Of a DNA stretch of 64,000 nucleotides, positions 15,247-24,794 are shown in pieces. Under the pieces are notes generated by a model. It ran no database searches, was not told where the DNA came from, and saw only the letters and a list, made by a program, of their open reading frames with translations. Source of the stretch: Chryseobacterium sp. JUb7 (lineage in GTDB: Bacteria > Bacteroidota > Bacteroidia > Flavobacteriales > Weeksellaceae); contig NZ_JANUFF010000002.1 of the NCBI RefSeq assembly GCF_024806495.1, positions 248,001 through 312,000 on the forward strand, read 5' to 3'. Every line of letters starts with the position of its first letter. Position 1 is the first letter of the stretch. The position numbers and the translations under genes were made by a program.

Positions 15247-16692
15247 TCAATTTAATTTTCCTCCTAATGCTTTAAACAGTAAAACATTGTTCCGGGTATT
15301 CTGATGTTTAAACTGCAGTAAATCCAACTCTGCCTGCAGCTTGCTTTTCTGAGAATTAATTAATTCAAAATAATTCGCATAGCCCGTTACATACAGATCA
15401 TTGGAAACCTCAACACCTCGATCAAGAAAACCGACTTCTTCTGCTTTTAATTTTAAAACCTTTTCATAAATTTTGGTCTGCTTCAAAATAGACTGAAGCT
15501 CATTAAAAGCCGTTGTCACACTTTTCTGATAATTTAGAAAAGCAATTTCCTGTTCTTTATTGGCCACATTAAACTCATATTTTAATTGTCCTTTATTAAA
15601 AACAGGAACCATCAAACCTCCTAAAAGTTGTCCTGCAAGAGAAGCTGGATTGAAAAAAGTACCTGTTGAAAAAGCATTCAAACCAAAACTAGCCCCCAGA
15701 TCAATTTTAGGATAAAATGCGGCCTTTGCAGCTTTTGCATCCGCCTGAGAAGACTCGAGTACGTAATAATTAGCTGCTACATCCGGTCTGGAATGAATAA
15801 CTGCTTCTACATTAATATTTTTATTTAAAATTTCCATATTGGTAGGCATCAAAACAGTTCCGCGACTGATTTCTCCGCCATAGCTTCCGGTTAAGGTGGT
15901 CATTGCCTGCTCCACTGTGACAATTTCAACTTTAATATGTTCAATTTCTGCGAGCCAGTTATTATTCTGTGCCTTAAACTGCTGTACGGCCAATTCTGTA
16001 GCTTTTCCGACTTCCCGCTGAGCCAGAACAATTTCAAAGGCTCTCTGCTGAAGGTTATAATTTTTCTGGTAAATCGCCAATCGGTTATCAAGAGCCACCA
16101 ACTGGTAATATAAATTTGCAATATCGGTGAACAGTTCTACCTGTAATAACCTCAGTCCTTCTGTGGAAGCCAGATACTTCTTTTGAGCAGCCAGTTTTTT
16201 ATTCTTCAGCTTTCCCCATGTATCAATTTCCCAACTGCTTCTTGCTCCCAACCAGTAATTAGGTGTAAAATCACGGTTTATTTTCTGATCTTCCGTAATA
16301 TTGGGAGACAGATTGGTGTCATAATTTCCAACACCTTCCATGGTATATTTTCCGTACCGGTCACCTGAAGCATTCGCTCCAATTTCCAGAGAAGGCAGCA
16401 GGTCCATTTTTGAGCGCTGAAGAAAACTGTTCGCAATCTCCACCCGCTGCTGAGCAATCTGAAAATCAGGATTGGCCTGTACCACTTTATCAAAAAGTTC
16501 CAGTAAATGCTGATCTGTAAAATATGCTTTTAAATTGATCTGCTGAAATTGAGTAGAATTTTGTTCTGTTTTTATAATTTCATCGGGTAATTCCTTCGCT
16601 TTTTTAAGCTCACTGACTTTTGGAGTTGCACATGAAGCCAAACTGAAAACAGCAATTCCGTACAATATATTTCTATGATTTAATCTCTTCAT
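15247..16692 (-). CDS. Outer-membrane efflux lipoprotein, TolC/OprM family
   Basis: A 481-aa channel protein from the ATG at 16692, which puts a lipobox (SLASC) at the end of the signal peptide. Two outer-membrane efflux repeats follow, with long alpha-helical coiled regions and the typical motifs RPDVAANYYVLESSQADAKAAKAAFYPKIDL and QKSVTTAFNELQSIL. It is the exit duct of the tripartite pump encoded upstream, and its start overlaps the RND gene stop by 20 bp. Substrates are unknown; drugs, detergents and fatty acids are usual. Confidence 0.9.
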   Translation of the reverse strand: MKRLNHRNILYGIAVFSLASCATPKVSELKKAKELPDEIIKTEQNSTQFQQINLKAYFTDQHLLELFDKVVQANPDFQIAQQRVEIANSFLQRSKMDLLPSLEIGANASGDRYGKYTMEGVGNYDTNLSPNITEDQKINRDFTPNYWLGARSSWEIDTWGKLKNKKLAAQKKYLASTEGLRLLQVELFTDIANLYYQLVALDNRLAIYQKNYNLQQRAFEIVLAQREVGKATELAVQQFKAQNNNWLAEIEHIKVEIVTVEQAMTTLTGSYGGEISRGTVLMPTNMEILNKNINVEAVIHSRPDVAANYYVLESSQADAKAAKAAFYPKIDLGASFGLNAFSTGTFFNPASLAGQLLGGLMVPVFNKGQLKYEFNVANKEQEIAFLNYQKSVTTAFNELQSILKQTKIYEKVLKLKAEEVGFLDRGVEVSNDLYVTGYANYFELINSQKSKLQAELDLLQFKHQNTRNNVLLFKALGGKLN

Positions 16693-19600
16693 TTTTCTTC
16701 TTATTTTCAAGTTTTGCAAAAAATATGTACAGCCCCGGAATAATTACTAATCCGAAAACGGTCCCGATCAACATTCCTCCCGCTGCTGCAGTACCGATGG
16801 AGCGGTTTCCTATCGCTCCTGCCCCGGAAGCAATACACAACGGAATCAACCCCGCTACAAAGGCAAAGGAAGTCATCAGAATCGGACGAAGACGCTGTTT
16901 CGCCCCTTCAATAGCTGCCGGAACAATATCATAACCCTCTTTATGCCTTGCTACAGCAAATTCTACAATCAAAATAGCATTTTTAGCCAAAAGACCGATC
17001 AACATCACCAAGGCTACCTGTGCATAAATATTATTATCAAGACCCGCCAGTACCAACGCGATATAAGATCCGAAAATCCCTGTCGGCAGACTTAATAAAA
17101 CCGGCATTGGCAGAAGGAAACTTTCATATTGAGCCGCTAATAAGAGGTAGACGAAAAGCAGGCAGATCATAAAAATATAAACCGTCTGATTTCCCGATAA
17201 GATTTCCTCTCTGGTCATTCCCGACCATTCGATATCGAACCCTTTGGGAAGTGTTTCTTTGGCCACTCTTTCAACAGCAGCGATAGCATCTCCCGAACTG
17301 TATCCATGAGCAGCTTCACCGTTAATCATAGCTGACATATACATATTATACCGGGTCAGAACTTCAGGACCGTATACTTTTTCAATGGTGATAAATGTTG
17401 AAAAAGGAACCATTTCACCTTTGTCATTTTTTAGATACAAATTCAGAATACTTTCGGGACGGTCTCTATGCTCAGGACTTGCCTGAACCATCACTTTGTA
17501 CATCTGACTGAAACGGATAAAGTTGGTGGCATAATAAGACCCCAGCATTGTTTGTAACGTCGACATAGCATTATCCACAGAAATTCCCTTCTTGGCAGCC
17601 ATATCATAATCAATATTGATCATATATTGCGGGAAGGTAGCATCAAAACTGGTAAAACTGTTTTGTAATTCAGGAGCCGAATTGAGCTTTTTAACAAACT
17701 CCTTTGTTATTTTATCTGTATTTTCAACTGTTCCACCGGTTCTGTCGAGTAAACGCAATTCAAAGCCACTCGTATTTCCAAATCCGGGAACAGTAGGTGG
17801 TGCAAAAATTTCTATCTGGGCATCGGAGATTCCTTTTGTTTTTTCTGAAAGCTCTGCGATTAAGTCATTCACTGATATATTCCGTTCTTTCCAGTCTTTA
17901 AGGTTGATCATTGCCATACCATATGATGAACCCGCTATTTCTGTCACGATACTGTATCCTGCAAGAGTTGTTACATTTTCAACCCCTTTAATCTTTTTAG
18001 CAATTACCGTAACCTCATCCAGCACCTTTTCGGTTCGTTCAACAGTTGCGCCTTGTGGAGTGGTAACGCTTACATAAACCATTCCCTGGTCTTCCATTGG
18101 GATAAATCCGGTCGGTAAAAATTTACTGGTTACAAAAGTCAGTCCGATAAAAAGAAACAGCAGTCCGAACGTAACCGTTGTTCTTGTTGCAAACTTTGAA
18201 AGAATTTCAGTGTATTTATTCGTAAGTCCGTCAAAACCTTCATTAAATTTTTGGAAGAGTTTATCGACAAACGTTTTCTTTTTATCGTGATTGTGAGGTT
18301 TTAAAATAATGGCACATAAAGCCGGAGTCAACGTCAGAGCATTGACTCCCGAAATAACAATACTTATCGCCAGCGTTAATGAAAACTGCCTATAAAATAC
18401 CCCTACAGGTCCTTCTAAAAAAGCTACCGGAATAAATACTGCAGACATCACAATTGTAATTGCAATAACGGCACCTGCTATTTCTTTCATAGCACTGATT
18501 GTAGCTTCTAAAGGCTGTAAACCCTCTTCCATTTTTACGTGAACAGCTTCGACAACGACAATGGCATTATCCACGACGATACCAATGGCGAGAACCAATG
18601 CGAATAACGTCAGCAAATTCACGGAGAAATCAAGCATATTCATAAATGCAAATGTTCCGACCAGCGCTACAGGAACTGCTAAAACAGGAATTAATGTTGA
18701 ACGCCAGTCCTGAAGGAAAATAAATACAACAATTCCCACCAAAATAAAAGCTTCAATAAGGGTCATTAAAACCGCACCGATAGAAGCATCCAAAAATCTT
18801 GACACGTCATATGCCATATTAAACTCCATACCGGGAGGAAAAGAGGAGCCTTTCAGCTCTTCCATTTTGGCTTTTACATTTTCGATAACTTCAGATGCAT
18901 TGGAACCCGGTCTCTGCTTCATCATAATAGATGCGGAAGGTCTTCCGTTGGTTTTGGAAACCATTCCGTAGTTCATAGCTCCAAATTCTACTTTAGCAAT
19001 ATCTTTAAGCTTTAAAATTGTCCCGTTTTCATCAGATCGGATAGGAACTTCTTCATATTGCTTAGGCTCAAAAAATTTCCCTTTATATTTTACAACATAT
19101 TGAAGCTGGCTCGATGTTTTCCCTGAGGTCTCCCCTACTTTTCCGGGAGCAGCGGAAATATTCTGCTTTTGCAAAGAACTCACCACTTCATCCGCAGAAA
19201 TATTATAGGATGCCATTTTCTGAGGATCAAGCCAAACTCTCATGGAATATTCTTTTTGCCCCATGATTTCAGCACGTCCCACCCCATCGATACGCTTCAA
19301 CTCCTGAAGAACGTTAATATCCGTAAAGTTATAAATGAACTGCTCATCCTGACTTTCGTCGGTACTGGTGATGTTCAGATACATCAGCATACTGTTCACT
19401 TCCTTTTCTGTGGTAACTCCGGCGCGGATCACCTCTTCAGGAAGTTCGTCAAGAATGGTGGTCACTCTGTTCTGAACATTCACAGCCGCCACATCCGGAT
19501 CGGTACCGACTTCAAAAAACACCTGAATCAAAGTCAGACCATCATTGGAAGTCACTGTTGACATGTATGTCATTCCGGGAACTCCGTTAATTGCGCGTTC

Positions 19601-19795
19601 TAAAGGCAGCGCCACTGCATTGGCCGAAACCTCAGCATTAGCTCCCGTATATTTTGCTGTCACCGTTACAGAAGGTGGCACAATATCGGGAAATTGGGTA
19701 ATGGGCATTTTCAACAATGCCATAATTCCCAGTAAAACAAATAATATGGAAATAACCAGCGAAAGAACCTTTCGCCTTATAAACATTTCTACCAT
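16673..19795 (-). CDS. RND efflux transporter, AcrB/HAE1 family
   Basis: A 1040-aa inner-membrane proton antiporter, the normal length. It starts with the first TM helix (FIRRKVLSLVISILFVLLG), then the porter domain (PSVTVTAKYTGANAEVS), and the TM4 proton-relay segment GIVVDNAIVVVEAV at ~405-418. Here AcrB's Asp-Asp pair reads D409-N410. The second half repeats the fold. It sits between the periplasmic adaptor (28 bp upstream) and the outer-membrane channel (20-bp overlap), forming one tricistronic pump operon. Confidence 0.95.
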   Translation of the reverse strand: MVEMFIRRKVLSLVISILFVLLGIMALLKMPITQFPDIVPPSVTVTAKYTGANAEVSANAVALPLERAINGVPGMTYMSTVTSNDGLTLIQVFFEVGTDPDVAAVNVQNRVTTILDELPEEVIRAGVTTEKEVNSMLMYLNITSTDESQDEQFIYNFTDINVLQELKRIDGVGRAEIMGQKEYSMRVWLDPQKMASYNISADEVVSSLQKQNISAAPGKVGETSGKTSSQLQYVVKYKGKFFEPKQYEEVPIRSDENGTILKLKDIAKVEFGAMNYGMVSKTNGRPSASIMMKQRPGSNASEVIENVKAKMEELKGSSFPPGMEFNMAYDVSRFLDASIGAVLMTLIEAFILVGIVVFIFLQDWRSTLIPVLAVPVALVGTFAFMNMLDFSVNLLTLFALVLAIGIVVDNAIVVVEAVHVKMEEGLQPLEATISAMKEIAGAVIAITIVMSAVFIPVAFLEGPVGVFYRQFSLTLAISIVISGVNALTLTPALCAIILKPHNHDKKKTFVDKLFQKFNEGFDGLTNKYTEILSKFATRTTVTFGLLFLFIGLTFVTSKFLPTGFIPMEDQGMVYVSVTTPQGATVERTEKVLDEVTVIAKKIKGVENVTTLAGYSIVTEIAGSSYGMAMINLKDWKERNISVNDLIAELSEKTKGISDAQIEIFAPPTVPGFGNTSGFELRLLDRTGGTVENTDKITKEFVKKLNSAPELQNSFTSFDATFPQYMINIDYDMAAKKGISVDNAMSTLQTMLGSYYATNFIRFSQMYKVMVQASPEHRDRPESILNLYLKNDKGEMVPFSTFITIEKVYGPEVLTRYNMYMSAMINGEAAHGYSSGDAIAAVERVAKETLPKGFDIEWSGMTREEILSGNQTVYIFMICLLFVYLLLAAQYESFLLPMPVLLSLPTGIFGSYIALVLAGLDNNIYAQVALVMLIGLLAKNAILIVEFAVARHKEGYDIVPAAIEGAKQRLRPILMTSFAFVAGLIPLCIASGAGAIGNRSIGTAAAGGMLIGTVFGLVIIPGLYIFFAKLENKKKNEEIKS

Positions 19796-19823
19796 CGCTA
19801 ATTGATTTAAAATTTATGAAAGA

Positions 19824-20912
19824 TTAAAGCTTCTTTTTAATATTAATCCTGTCACCGTCTTTTACAGACTGTGTTCCTTCATAAATGATTAAATCACCAT
19901 TTTTCAATCCGCCTTCCACGAGATAGGAATCTCTTAAAGTCGTACCTATTTTGATGTTGGTCATCTTCACTTTATTCTGGTCATCAACAGCAAAAACATA
20001 GGTCTTATCCTGAATAGAAAAAGTAGATTTCTGAGGAATAATAACTGATTTAGGCTGATATTCTGAAATAACAAGCTTTCCGGAAGTTCCATGTTTTATT
20101 AAATGCTCCGGATTCGGGAAAACCACCTTATACTGGATAGATCCTGTGGCACGGTCTATTTCTCCTTCAGCAGTTTTCAGGGTTCCGTTGTATTGATAAT
20201 TTACACCATTGGGCAGTGTCAATTCAATTTTCTGATGCTTTCCGAGTCGGTCATTTGCCAGCAATTCAAAATACATATTTTCGGGAATAGAAAAATAGGC
20301 ATAGACTTCGTTCAGTTGTGATAGTGTGGTCAAAAGAGAGCCGTTTTCAACCAGACTCCCGTCTTTATAAGGAATTGTATCGATTACGCCATCAAAAGGG
20401 GCTACAAGATTCGTAAAACTGATCTTCTGTAAGACTGTTTTTTTCTCAGCATCAGCATATGAACGCTTTGCACGGGCAGAAGAAAGCCTAGCTTTCACCA
20501 TTTCCAATTCGTTACTGGCTACAAATTTTTTGGCATAGAGACTTTCAATCTGTTTTAATTCAACTTCAGCAATACGAACATCTGCATCTGCCTGTTTTAA
20601 GGCGGCATTAGCTTTTAATAATTCCATTTGAAGTTCAGAATCGCTGATCTTAAATAAAGGTTGTCCTTTTTTCACAAACTGACCTTCATTGACATACATT
20701 TTCTGGATAATACCTCCGATTCTGGCACGGATTTCAACATTCTTTTTGGCCTGAATATCCGTTACAAACTGATTGGTAACCAGCGTATCTTTTTCTTTGA
20801 TTTTCAGAACGGGAACGTCGGTTATTTTTTGATCTTTTATTTTCTCGGCTTTACTGCATGACACAGCGAATAATATTGCCAGACAGCAAATTATTACGTT
20901 TTTAAAATACAT
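19824..20912 (-). CDS. RND efflux periplasmic adaptor, AcrA family lipoprotein
   Basis: A 362-aa membrane-fusion protein. The lipobox FAVSC lies at the end of the signal peptide, and the lipoyl halves (IRARIGGIIQKMYVNEGQFVKKGQPLFKI and NLVAPFDGVIDTIPYKDGSLV) flank a helical hairpin of ~75 residues. Beta-barrel and membrane-proximal domains follow. It bridges the RND transporter and the OprM-like channel encoded downstream. No regulator gene is adjacent; a small secreted-type ORF precedes it by 58 bp. Confidence 0.93.
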   Translation of the reverse strand: MYFKNVIICCLAILFAVSCSKAEKIKDQKITDVPVLKIKEKDTLVTNQFVTDIQAKKNVEIRARIGGIIQKMYVNEGQFVKKGQPLFKISDSELQMELLKANAALKQADADVRIAEVELKQIESLYAKKFVASNELEMVKARLSSARAKRSYADAEKKTVLQKISFTNLVAPFDGVIDTIPYKDGSLVENGSLLTTLSQLNEVYAYFSIPENMYFELLANDRLGKHQKIELTLPNGVNYQYNGTLKTAEGEIDRATGSIQYKVVFPNPEHLIKHGTSGKLVISEYQPKSVIIPQKSTFSIQDKTYVFAVDDQNKVKMTNIKIGTTLRDSYLVEGGLKNGDLIIYEGTQSVKDGDRINIKKKL

Positions 20913-20970
20913 GTAATATTTTTTTAGTTATAAAAATTTCGTTAAAGTAAACTGGATTTAAATAACTTAG

Positions 20971-21321
20971 CTAAAAGAGCTGGAGAAGATGGAGAAATGC
21001 TTTTACCCCACAAACCACGAATTCCGAAATTACAGAAAGACCTCTTTTCGGAACATCATGAATAGCGGACAGGGCCTCAATGGTTGCCTGACCGTCTTCT
21101 TTTCGAATTGAATATTTAAGGATTTTTGAAGCAGCAGGCAGTGCATGAGTATTCATATCTGCCTCCTCATATACATCCAACACCGTAATATTGGTTGGAG
21201 GAGGTACACAAGGAATTTTATTTAATGATTTTTCTGCCCAATTCGAATTGAAAAGGGTAAAAACCAACATAAAATAAAAAAAGATAAACGACCTAAGACT
21301 TGCCATGCTCAATGTGAACAT
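20971..21321 (-). CDS. Small hypothetical protein upstream of the efflux operon
   Basis: About 116 aa from the ATG at 21321 (or 111 aa from 21306). The N-terminus is hydrophobic (SFIFFYFMLVFTLF), the middle has a Pro/Thr stretch, and the C-terminus is hydrophobic. A -7 box TATTTTTG at 21354-21361 on the minus strand overlaps a further upstream start at 21366, so that longer start is unlikely. It could be a leader gene of the efflux operon. The family is unknown and the coding status is moderate. Confidence 0.5.
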   Translation of the reverse strand: MFTLSMASLRSFIFFYFMLVFTLFNSNWAEKSLNKIPCVPPPTNITVLDVYEEADMNTHALPAASKILKYSIRKEDGQATIEALSAIHDVPKRGLSVISEFVVCGVKAFLHLLQLF

Positions 21322-21353
21322 TTTGTTTTTGAATAAAAACGGTAAATATTCCG

Positions 21354-21361
21354 CAAAAATA
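21354..21361 (-). promoter_or_regulatory. -7 box upstream of the small ORF and efflux operon
   Basis: TATTTTTG on the minus strand fits TAnnTTTG. No clear -33 element is seen 19 bp upstream. Confidence 0.4.
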
Positions 21362-21436
21362 GGCATTTTTTGAGGAGTAGCCGGGCTTTAAAATGTTAAA
21401 AAAACTTAATTTTAAAAGTGATACGTTAAAAATAAA

Positions 21437-21633
21437 AGATTAATACCCGTTATGCATTTTAATTTGTTTTCGTTACTTCGAGTAGATTTTTGAAAAAAAT
21501 CGTATCGAGAAGTTTGTAATTTTGAAGGTGAATCTTTTCTCGATACATTTTTTCTCCACTTTGTTACAAAAAAACACCCGAACTGACGAATCTAATACCA
21601 AAATTTTGCAAAATGCACAACGGGTAGATTAAT
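21437..21633. mobile_element. MITE-like element with 16-bp inverted ends and 8-bp target duplication
   Basis: Terminal inverted repeats at 21445-21460 and 21610-21625 match at 15 of 16 positions (ACCCGTTATGCATTTT and its complement). They enclose 181 bp without a coding frame. AGATTAAT flanks both sides directly (21437-21444 and 21626-21633), as an 8-bp target-site duplication would. The interior contains further inverted segments (ATCGAGAAG...CTTTTCTCGAT) that could fold. It lies between the photolyase gene and the efflux-side ORF. Confidence 0.7.
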
Positions 21634-21649
21634 ATATTTTTATCTTAAA

Positions 21650-22939
21650 TTAATTTTCCTTCACTGCTTTACCGTATACTTCAAGAGCCCTCTGTCTCCC
21701 CAAAGTATGTTCTACAATAGGCTCTCTATCGATTTCTTTTTCAGAAAGCCAGGTTTTAATATATTTTAAATCTTTATCAAACTTTTTAGTCTGCTCAGAA
21801 GGATTAAAAACTCTGAAATAAGGCGCTGCATCGCAACCACAACCTGCTGCCCACTGCCAATTTCCGTTGTTGGATGACAGCTCATAATCCAATAGTTTTT
21901 CTGCAAAATAAGCCTCTCCCCATCGCCAGTCGATTAAAAGATGTTTTGTAAGAAAGCTTGCCACAACCATACGCACTCTGTTATGCATAAATCCGGTTTC
22001 GTTAAGCTGGCGCATTCCCGCATCTACAATCGGATAGCCAGTTTTTCCTTCACACCAGAGCTTAAACTCTTTTTCATCGTTCCTCCATTTGATATTTTCA
22101 TATTTCTCTTTAAAACTGTGATGGACAACCTTCGGAAAATTATATAAAATCTGCATAAAAAATTCTCTCCAGATCAGCTCTTTCAGCCAGGTCTGATTAT
22201 GCTCCGATGCAAATTCTACACACTTTCGAATTGAAATAGTCCCAAACCGCAGCGCAATACCCAGATGAGTTGTATGATCCAAAGCAGGAAAATCTCTGTA
22301 TTGATCGTAAGTATCAATAATTTTCTTCTGTAAAACCGGCAGTCTGAATTCTAAGTCTGTTTTTATAAAACCAATATCTTCCAGCTTGGGAAAATGAGAT
22401 CTATAAGAAAGAAACTGGGTGAAATCTGTTCTAACACCTTTTACCTCTTCCTTTTTAAAAATTTCGAGCCATTTTTTTGAGTAGGGAGTAAATACAGTGT
22501 AAGGTGTTCCGTCATTTTTCACCACTTCATTCTTTTCAAAAACGACCTGATCTTTATAATCTTTAAAATCAACATTATTTTTCTGAAGAAATTTTTCAAC
22601 TTCCCCGTCTCGTTTTATCGCTTGAGGTTCGTAATCTCTGTTACAGAATACGGTTTCAATATCATATTTTTCAGTTAATTCTTTAAAAATATCCAAGGGT
22701 TTACCATGATGGATGGTAAGGGCGCTTCCATGTGATTTCAGTTCATTATGAATATGCTGTAAAGCCTGATGAATATAATCTACTCTTCTATCGTATTTAT
22801 TTTCAAGTTTATTTAATATATCTGTATCAAAAATAAAAACAGGCAAAACTTTTTTGTTTGACTTCAAGGCATGATATAATCCGGTATTATCATTCAATCT
22901 TAAATCTCTGCGAAACCAGAAAACATTTACTTTCTCCAT
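21650..22939 (-). CDS. phrB: Deoxyribodipyrimidine photolyase (class I CPD photolyase type)
   Basis: A 429-aa flavoprotein that repairs UV-induced pyrimidine dimers with blue light. It has the N-terminal photolyase alpha/beta domain (VNVFWFRRDLRLNDNTGL) and the C-terminal FAD domain with WREFF, DAGMRQLNETGFMHNRVRMVVASFLTKHLLIDWRWGE and NNGNWQWAAGCGCDAAPYFRVFNP, which holds the conserved Trp and Asn positions. It is the last gene of a four-gene unit with SRPBCC, L,D-transpeptidase-like and TIGR02117-like genes. Its start abuts the SRPBCC stop. Confidence 0.93.
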   Translation of the reverse strand: MEKVNVFWFRRDLRLNDNTGLYHALKSNKKVLPVFIFDTDILNKLENKYDRRVDYIHQALQHIHNELKSHGSALTIHHGKPLDIFKELTEKYDIETVFCNRDYEPQAIKRDGEVEKFLQKNNVDFKDYKDQVVFEKNEVVKNDGTPYTVFTPYSKKWLEIFKKEEVKGVRTDFTQFLSYRSHFPKLEDIGFIKTDLEFRLPVLQKKIIDTYDQYRDFPALDHTTHLGIALRFGTISIRKCVEFASEHNQTWLKELIWREFFMQILYNFPKVVHHSFKEKYENIKWRNDEKEFKLWCEGKTGYPIVDAGMRQLNETGFMHNRVRMVVASFLTKHLLIDWRWGEAYFAEKLLDYELSSNNGNWQWAAGCGCDAAPYFRVFNPSEQTKKFDKDLKYIKTWLSEKEIDREPIVEHTLGRQRALEVYGKAVKEN

Positions 22940-23401
22940 TTAATTATTATTAAAATATTTTTCTAAAACCTGATAACGATAGTTGAAAATATCTTCAAGT
23001 TTCTTTTTTACAATAATTCCGTGAGCAATTTCTCCTAAAAATCCAAACGGTAATTCGTAATCTACAGTATCTTTCATTAAGACGCCATTTTCGTTTTCAA
23101 TAAATTCATGGAAATGATGCCATAATTTGTAGGGACCTTTCTTTTGAAAATCAGTAAAGCTCTTTTGAAAATCTACGTGGATAATTTCCGTCTGCCATTT
23201 CATTTTAATTCCAAATAAAGGGGATACAAAATAGTCAATGATCATTCCTTCATAGATCTCATCATTTTCAAATGTTGTAAGAACCACAAATTTCATGTCT
23301 TTCGGAGTAATTTCCGAGAGATTATTTGCAGAAGAAAAGAACTTCCACGCGGTTTTAATATCACAGTTTAGTTGCTGTTCACGATAAAATTGGTGCTTCA
23401 T
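22940..23401 (-). CDS. SRPBCC-fold protein
   Basis: A 153-aa protein of the START/SRPBCC ligand-binding fold, similar to the group often annotated as cell-division inhibitor-like (FYREQQLNCDIKTAWKFFSSANNLSEITPKDM, then KWQTEIIHV, then GPYKLWHHFHEF and DTVDYELPFGFLG). It probably has a hydrophobic cavity for a small ligand; the function is unknown. Its stop abuts the photolyase start, so the two are co-translated. Photolyase-SRPBCC pairing hints at a shared light or UV response. Confidence 0.8.
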   Translation of the reverse strand: MKHQFYREQQLNCDIKTAWKFFSSANNLSEITPKDMKFVVLTTFENDEIYEGMIIDYFVSPLFGIKMKWQTEIIHVDFQKSFTDFQKKGPYKLWHHFHEFIENENGVLMKDTVDYELPFGFLGEIAHGIIVKKKLEDIFNYRYQVLEKYFNNN

Positions 23402-23411
23402 TTTTTTAATT

Positions 23412-24056
23412 TTAATTATAAATCCACATTAAAACAGCTTTTTGAGAATTCTGAATCACAGGATCAATCTCTTTCATCGCATTGTTTGAAATAGTGGGAC
23501 AACCCCAACCTTCGGGAGAACCTTTTGGAAAAACGTCATCATCACTCATCATATTCCAGGAATGAAAAACAATAAATCTTTTTAAAGCATTATTATTCGT
23601 TTCTTCCAGACCGTGCATCAGATATTTGATATTAATTCCCCAATCGCTGTGACCTCTGCCCTGCAGTTTATACTTTCCTAATGATGAAAGATGACTTCCG
23701 TCTTCATTACTAAATGACGGATTATCTTTTGAACCGTCCATACTCCACGGATTGTTGCCACAACCATGTCCTACAAGATATTTTTTTGAAATTGAAGCCG
23801 TTTTAAAGTCCCAGACCATAAACCTTTTCACCCCTGAATGAAGACTCATATCAATTAAAATACAAAAATCGGTATTCAGATTCTTTGCTTTGCAAAACAA
23901 CAATGCTTCCTCTGCTTTGGATTTTGTTTTATCAGGATTAATTTCAGGCTTTTTTTCTACTTTTAAGAGTTCATCAACTGGCTGAACATTATTCTTTTTT
24001 TCTGTTTTACATGAAGACAACAACAGAAATGCAAAAATCAGACTAAAAATTCTCAC
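23412..24056 (-). CDS. L,D-transpeptidase-like catalytic domain lipoprotein (YkuD_2 type)
   Basis: A 214-aa protein with lipobox LLLSSC. The mature domain carries FIVFHSW and a C-terminal SPEGWGCPTIS, the His and nucleophile Cys region of the murein L,D-transpeptidase catalytic family (PF13645-like, from memory). FCILIDMSLHSGVKRFMVWD at the start of the domain is also typical. It would act on peptidoglycan peptides at the envelope. It lies 10 bp upstream of the SRPBCC gene and 5 bp after the TIGR02117-like gene. Confidence 0.8.
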   Translation of the reverse strand: MRIFSLIFAFLLLSSCKTEKKNNVQPVDELLKVEKKPEINPDKTKSKAEEALLFCKAKNLNTDFCILIDMSLHSGVKRFMVWDFKTASISKKYLVGHGCGNNPWSMDGSKDNPSFSNEDGSHLSSLGKYKLQGRGHSDWGINIKYLMHGLEETNNNALKRFIVFHSWNMMSDDDVFPKGSPEGWGCPTISNNAMKEIDPVIQNSQKAVLMWIYN

Positions 24057-24061
24057 TGAAA

Positions 24062-24745
24062 TTATTTATAGTGTAAAAATATTCCATAATCGGAAGGAGT
24101 CCATAGGGCGGCTTTCTGATCTGCAGCTTTCAAAGCATCATTTGCCCATGTATTACAGGTATTTAAAAAACTGTATTTTCCTTTTGCATCATAAAATGCA
24201 TCGTTATCACTGTACACGGCATTGGTAGGAATGAGTATAAAGTTACCGTTGGGATCTCTGTCAAATTTATCATCAACAAATTTCACCAATTTTTTATACT
24301 GATTTTTACTGATCATAATCTGCTTACAGTCGCTCCCTTCCTTAATTGTTCTGTAATACGTACAGTGCATGGCTGACTCGCTTAACCAGAAAGCAGCTTT
24401 AAAAGCGGTCGAAAATTTCAAATCTGCCCACGTCGGAGTATCCAGATAAAAGCCTTTGTCGCCCCATCCTATTCCCACGTACTGATAATCGGTTTTTTTT
24501 GATTTTGTGTTGGTAAAAGGGATTTTAGTACTCCAATCCTGAATGTCGGTTTTTACGGGCATTACAATATCAGTATGAACGCCATTGGTGTAAATATAAA
24601 CAGGGATTTCTTTCTTCTGCCCATCCTCTTTTGCTGAAACTTCGATAAACGGCAATGCATATCCAGCAGCTACATACAGAACTACAATTCCCAAAATAAT
24701 CCCTAAAGCTTTCAGTATGAGTAAAATCATCTTTTTCACAATCAT
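24062..24745 (-). CDS. TIGR02117/DUF2459 family protein
   Basis: A 227-aa protein with one N-terminal membrane helix (LLILKALGIILGIVVLYVAAGYALPF) and a periplasmic domain with the hallmarks TNGVHTDIVMPV, GWGDKGFYLDTPTW and NTCNTWANDALKAA. The conserved Cys and His suggest a papain-like or amidase-like fold, but the family has no established function. It is the first gene of the unit ending with photolyase; all four genes are separated by 10 bp or less. Confidence 0.85.
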   Translation of the reverse strand: MIVKKMILLILKALGIILGIVVLYVAAGYALPFIEVSAKEDGQKKEIPVYIYTNGVHTDIVMPVKTDIQDWSTKIPFTNTKSKKTDYQYVGIGWGDKGFYLDTPTWADLKFSTAFKAAFWLSESAMHCTYYRTIKEGSDCKQIMISKNQYKKLVKFVDDKFDRDPNGNFILIPTNAVYSDNDAFYDAKGKYSFLNTCNTWANDALKAADQKAALWTPSDYGIFLHYK

Positions 24746-24794
24746 GTTTTTAAATGAATTAATAAAATTTAATCTACAATTTTTCGTAAAAGTA

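Noticed and set aside
17616-18077. Plus-strand ORF of 153 codons inside the RND gene
   Set aside because: It lies wholly within a 1040-aa gene with strong family motifs on the other strand; it is a shadow frame.
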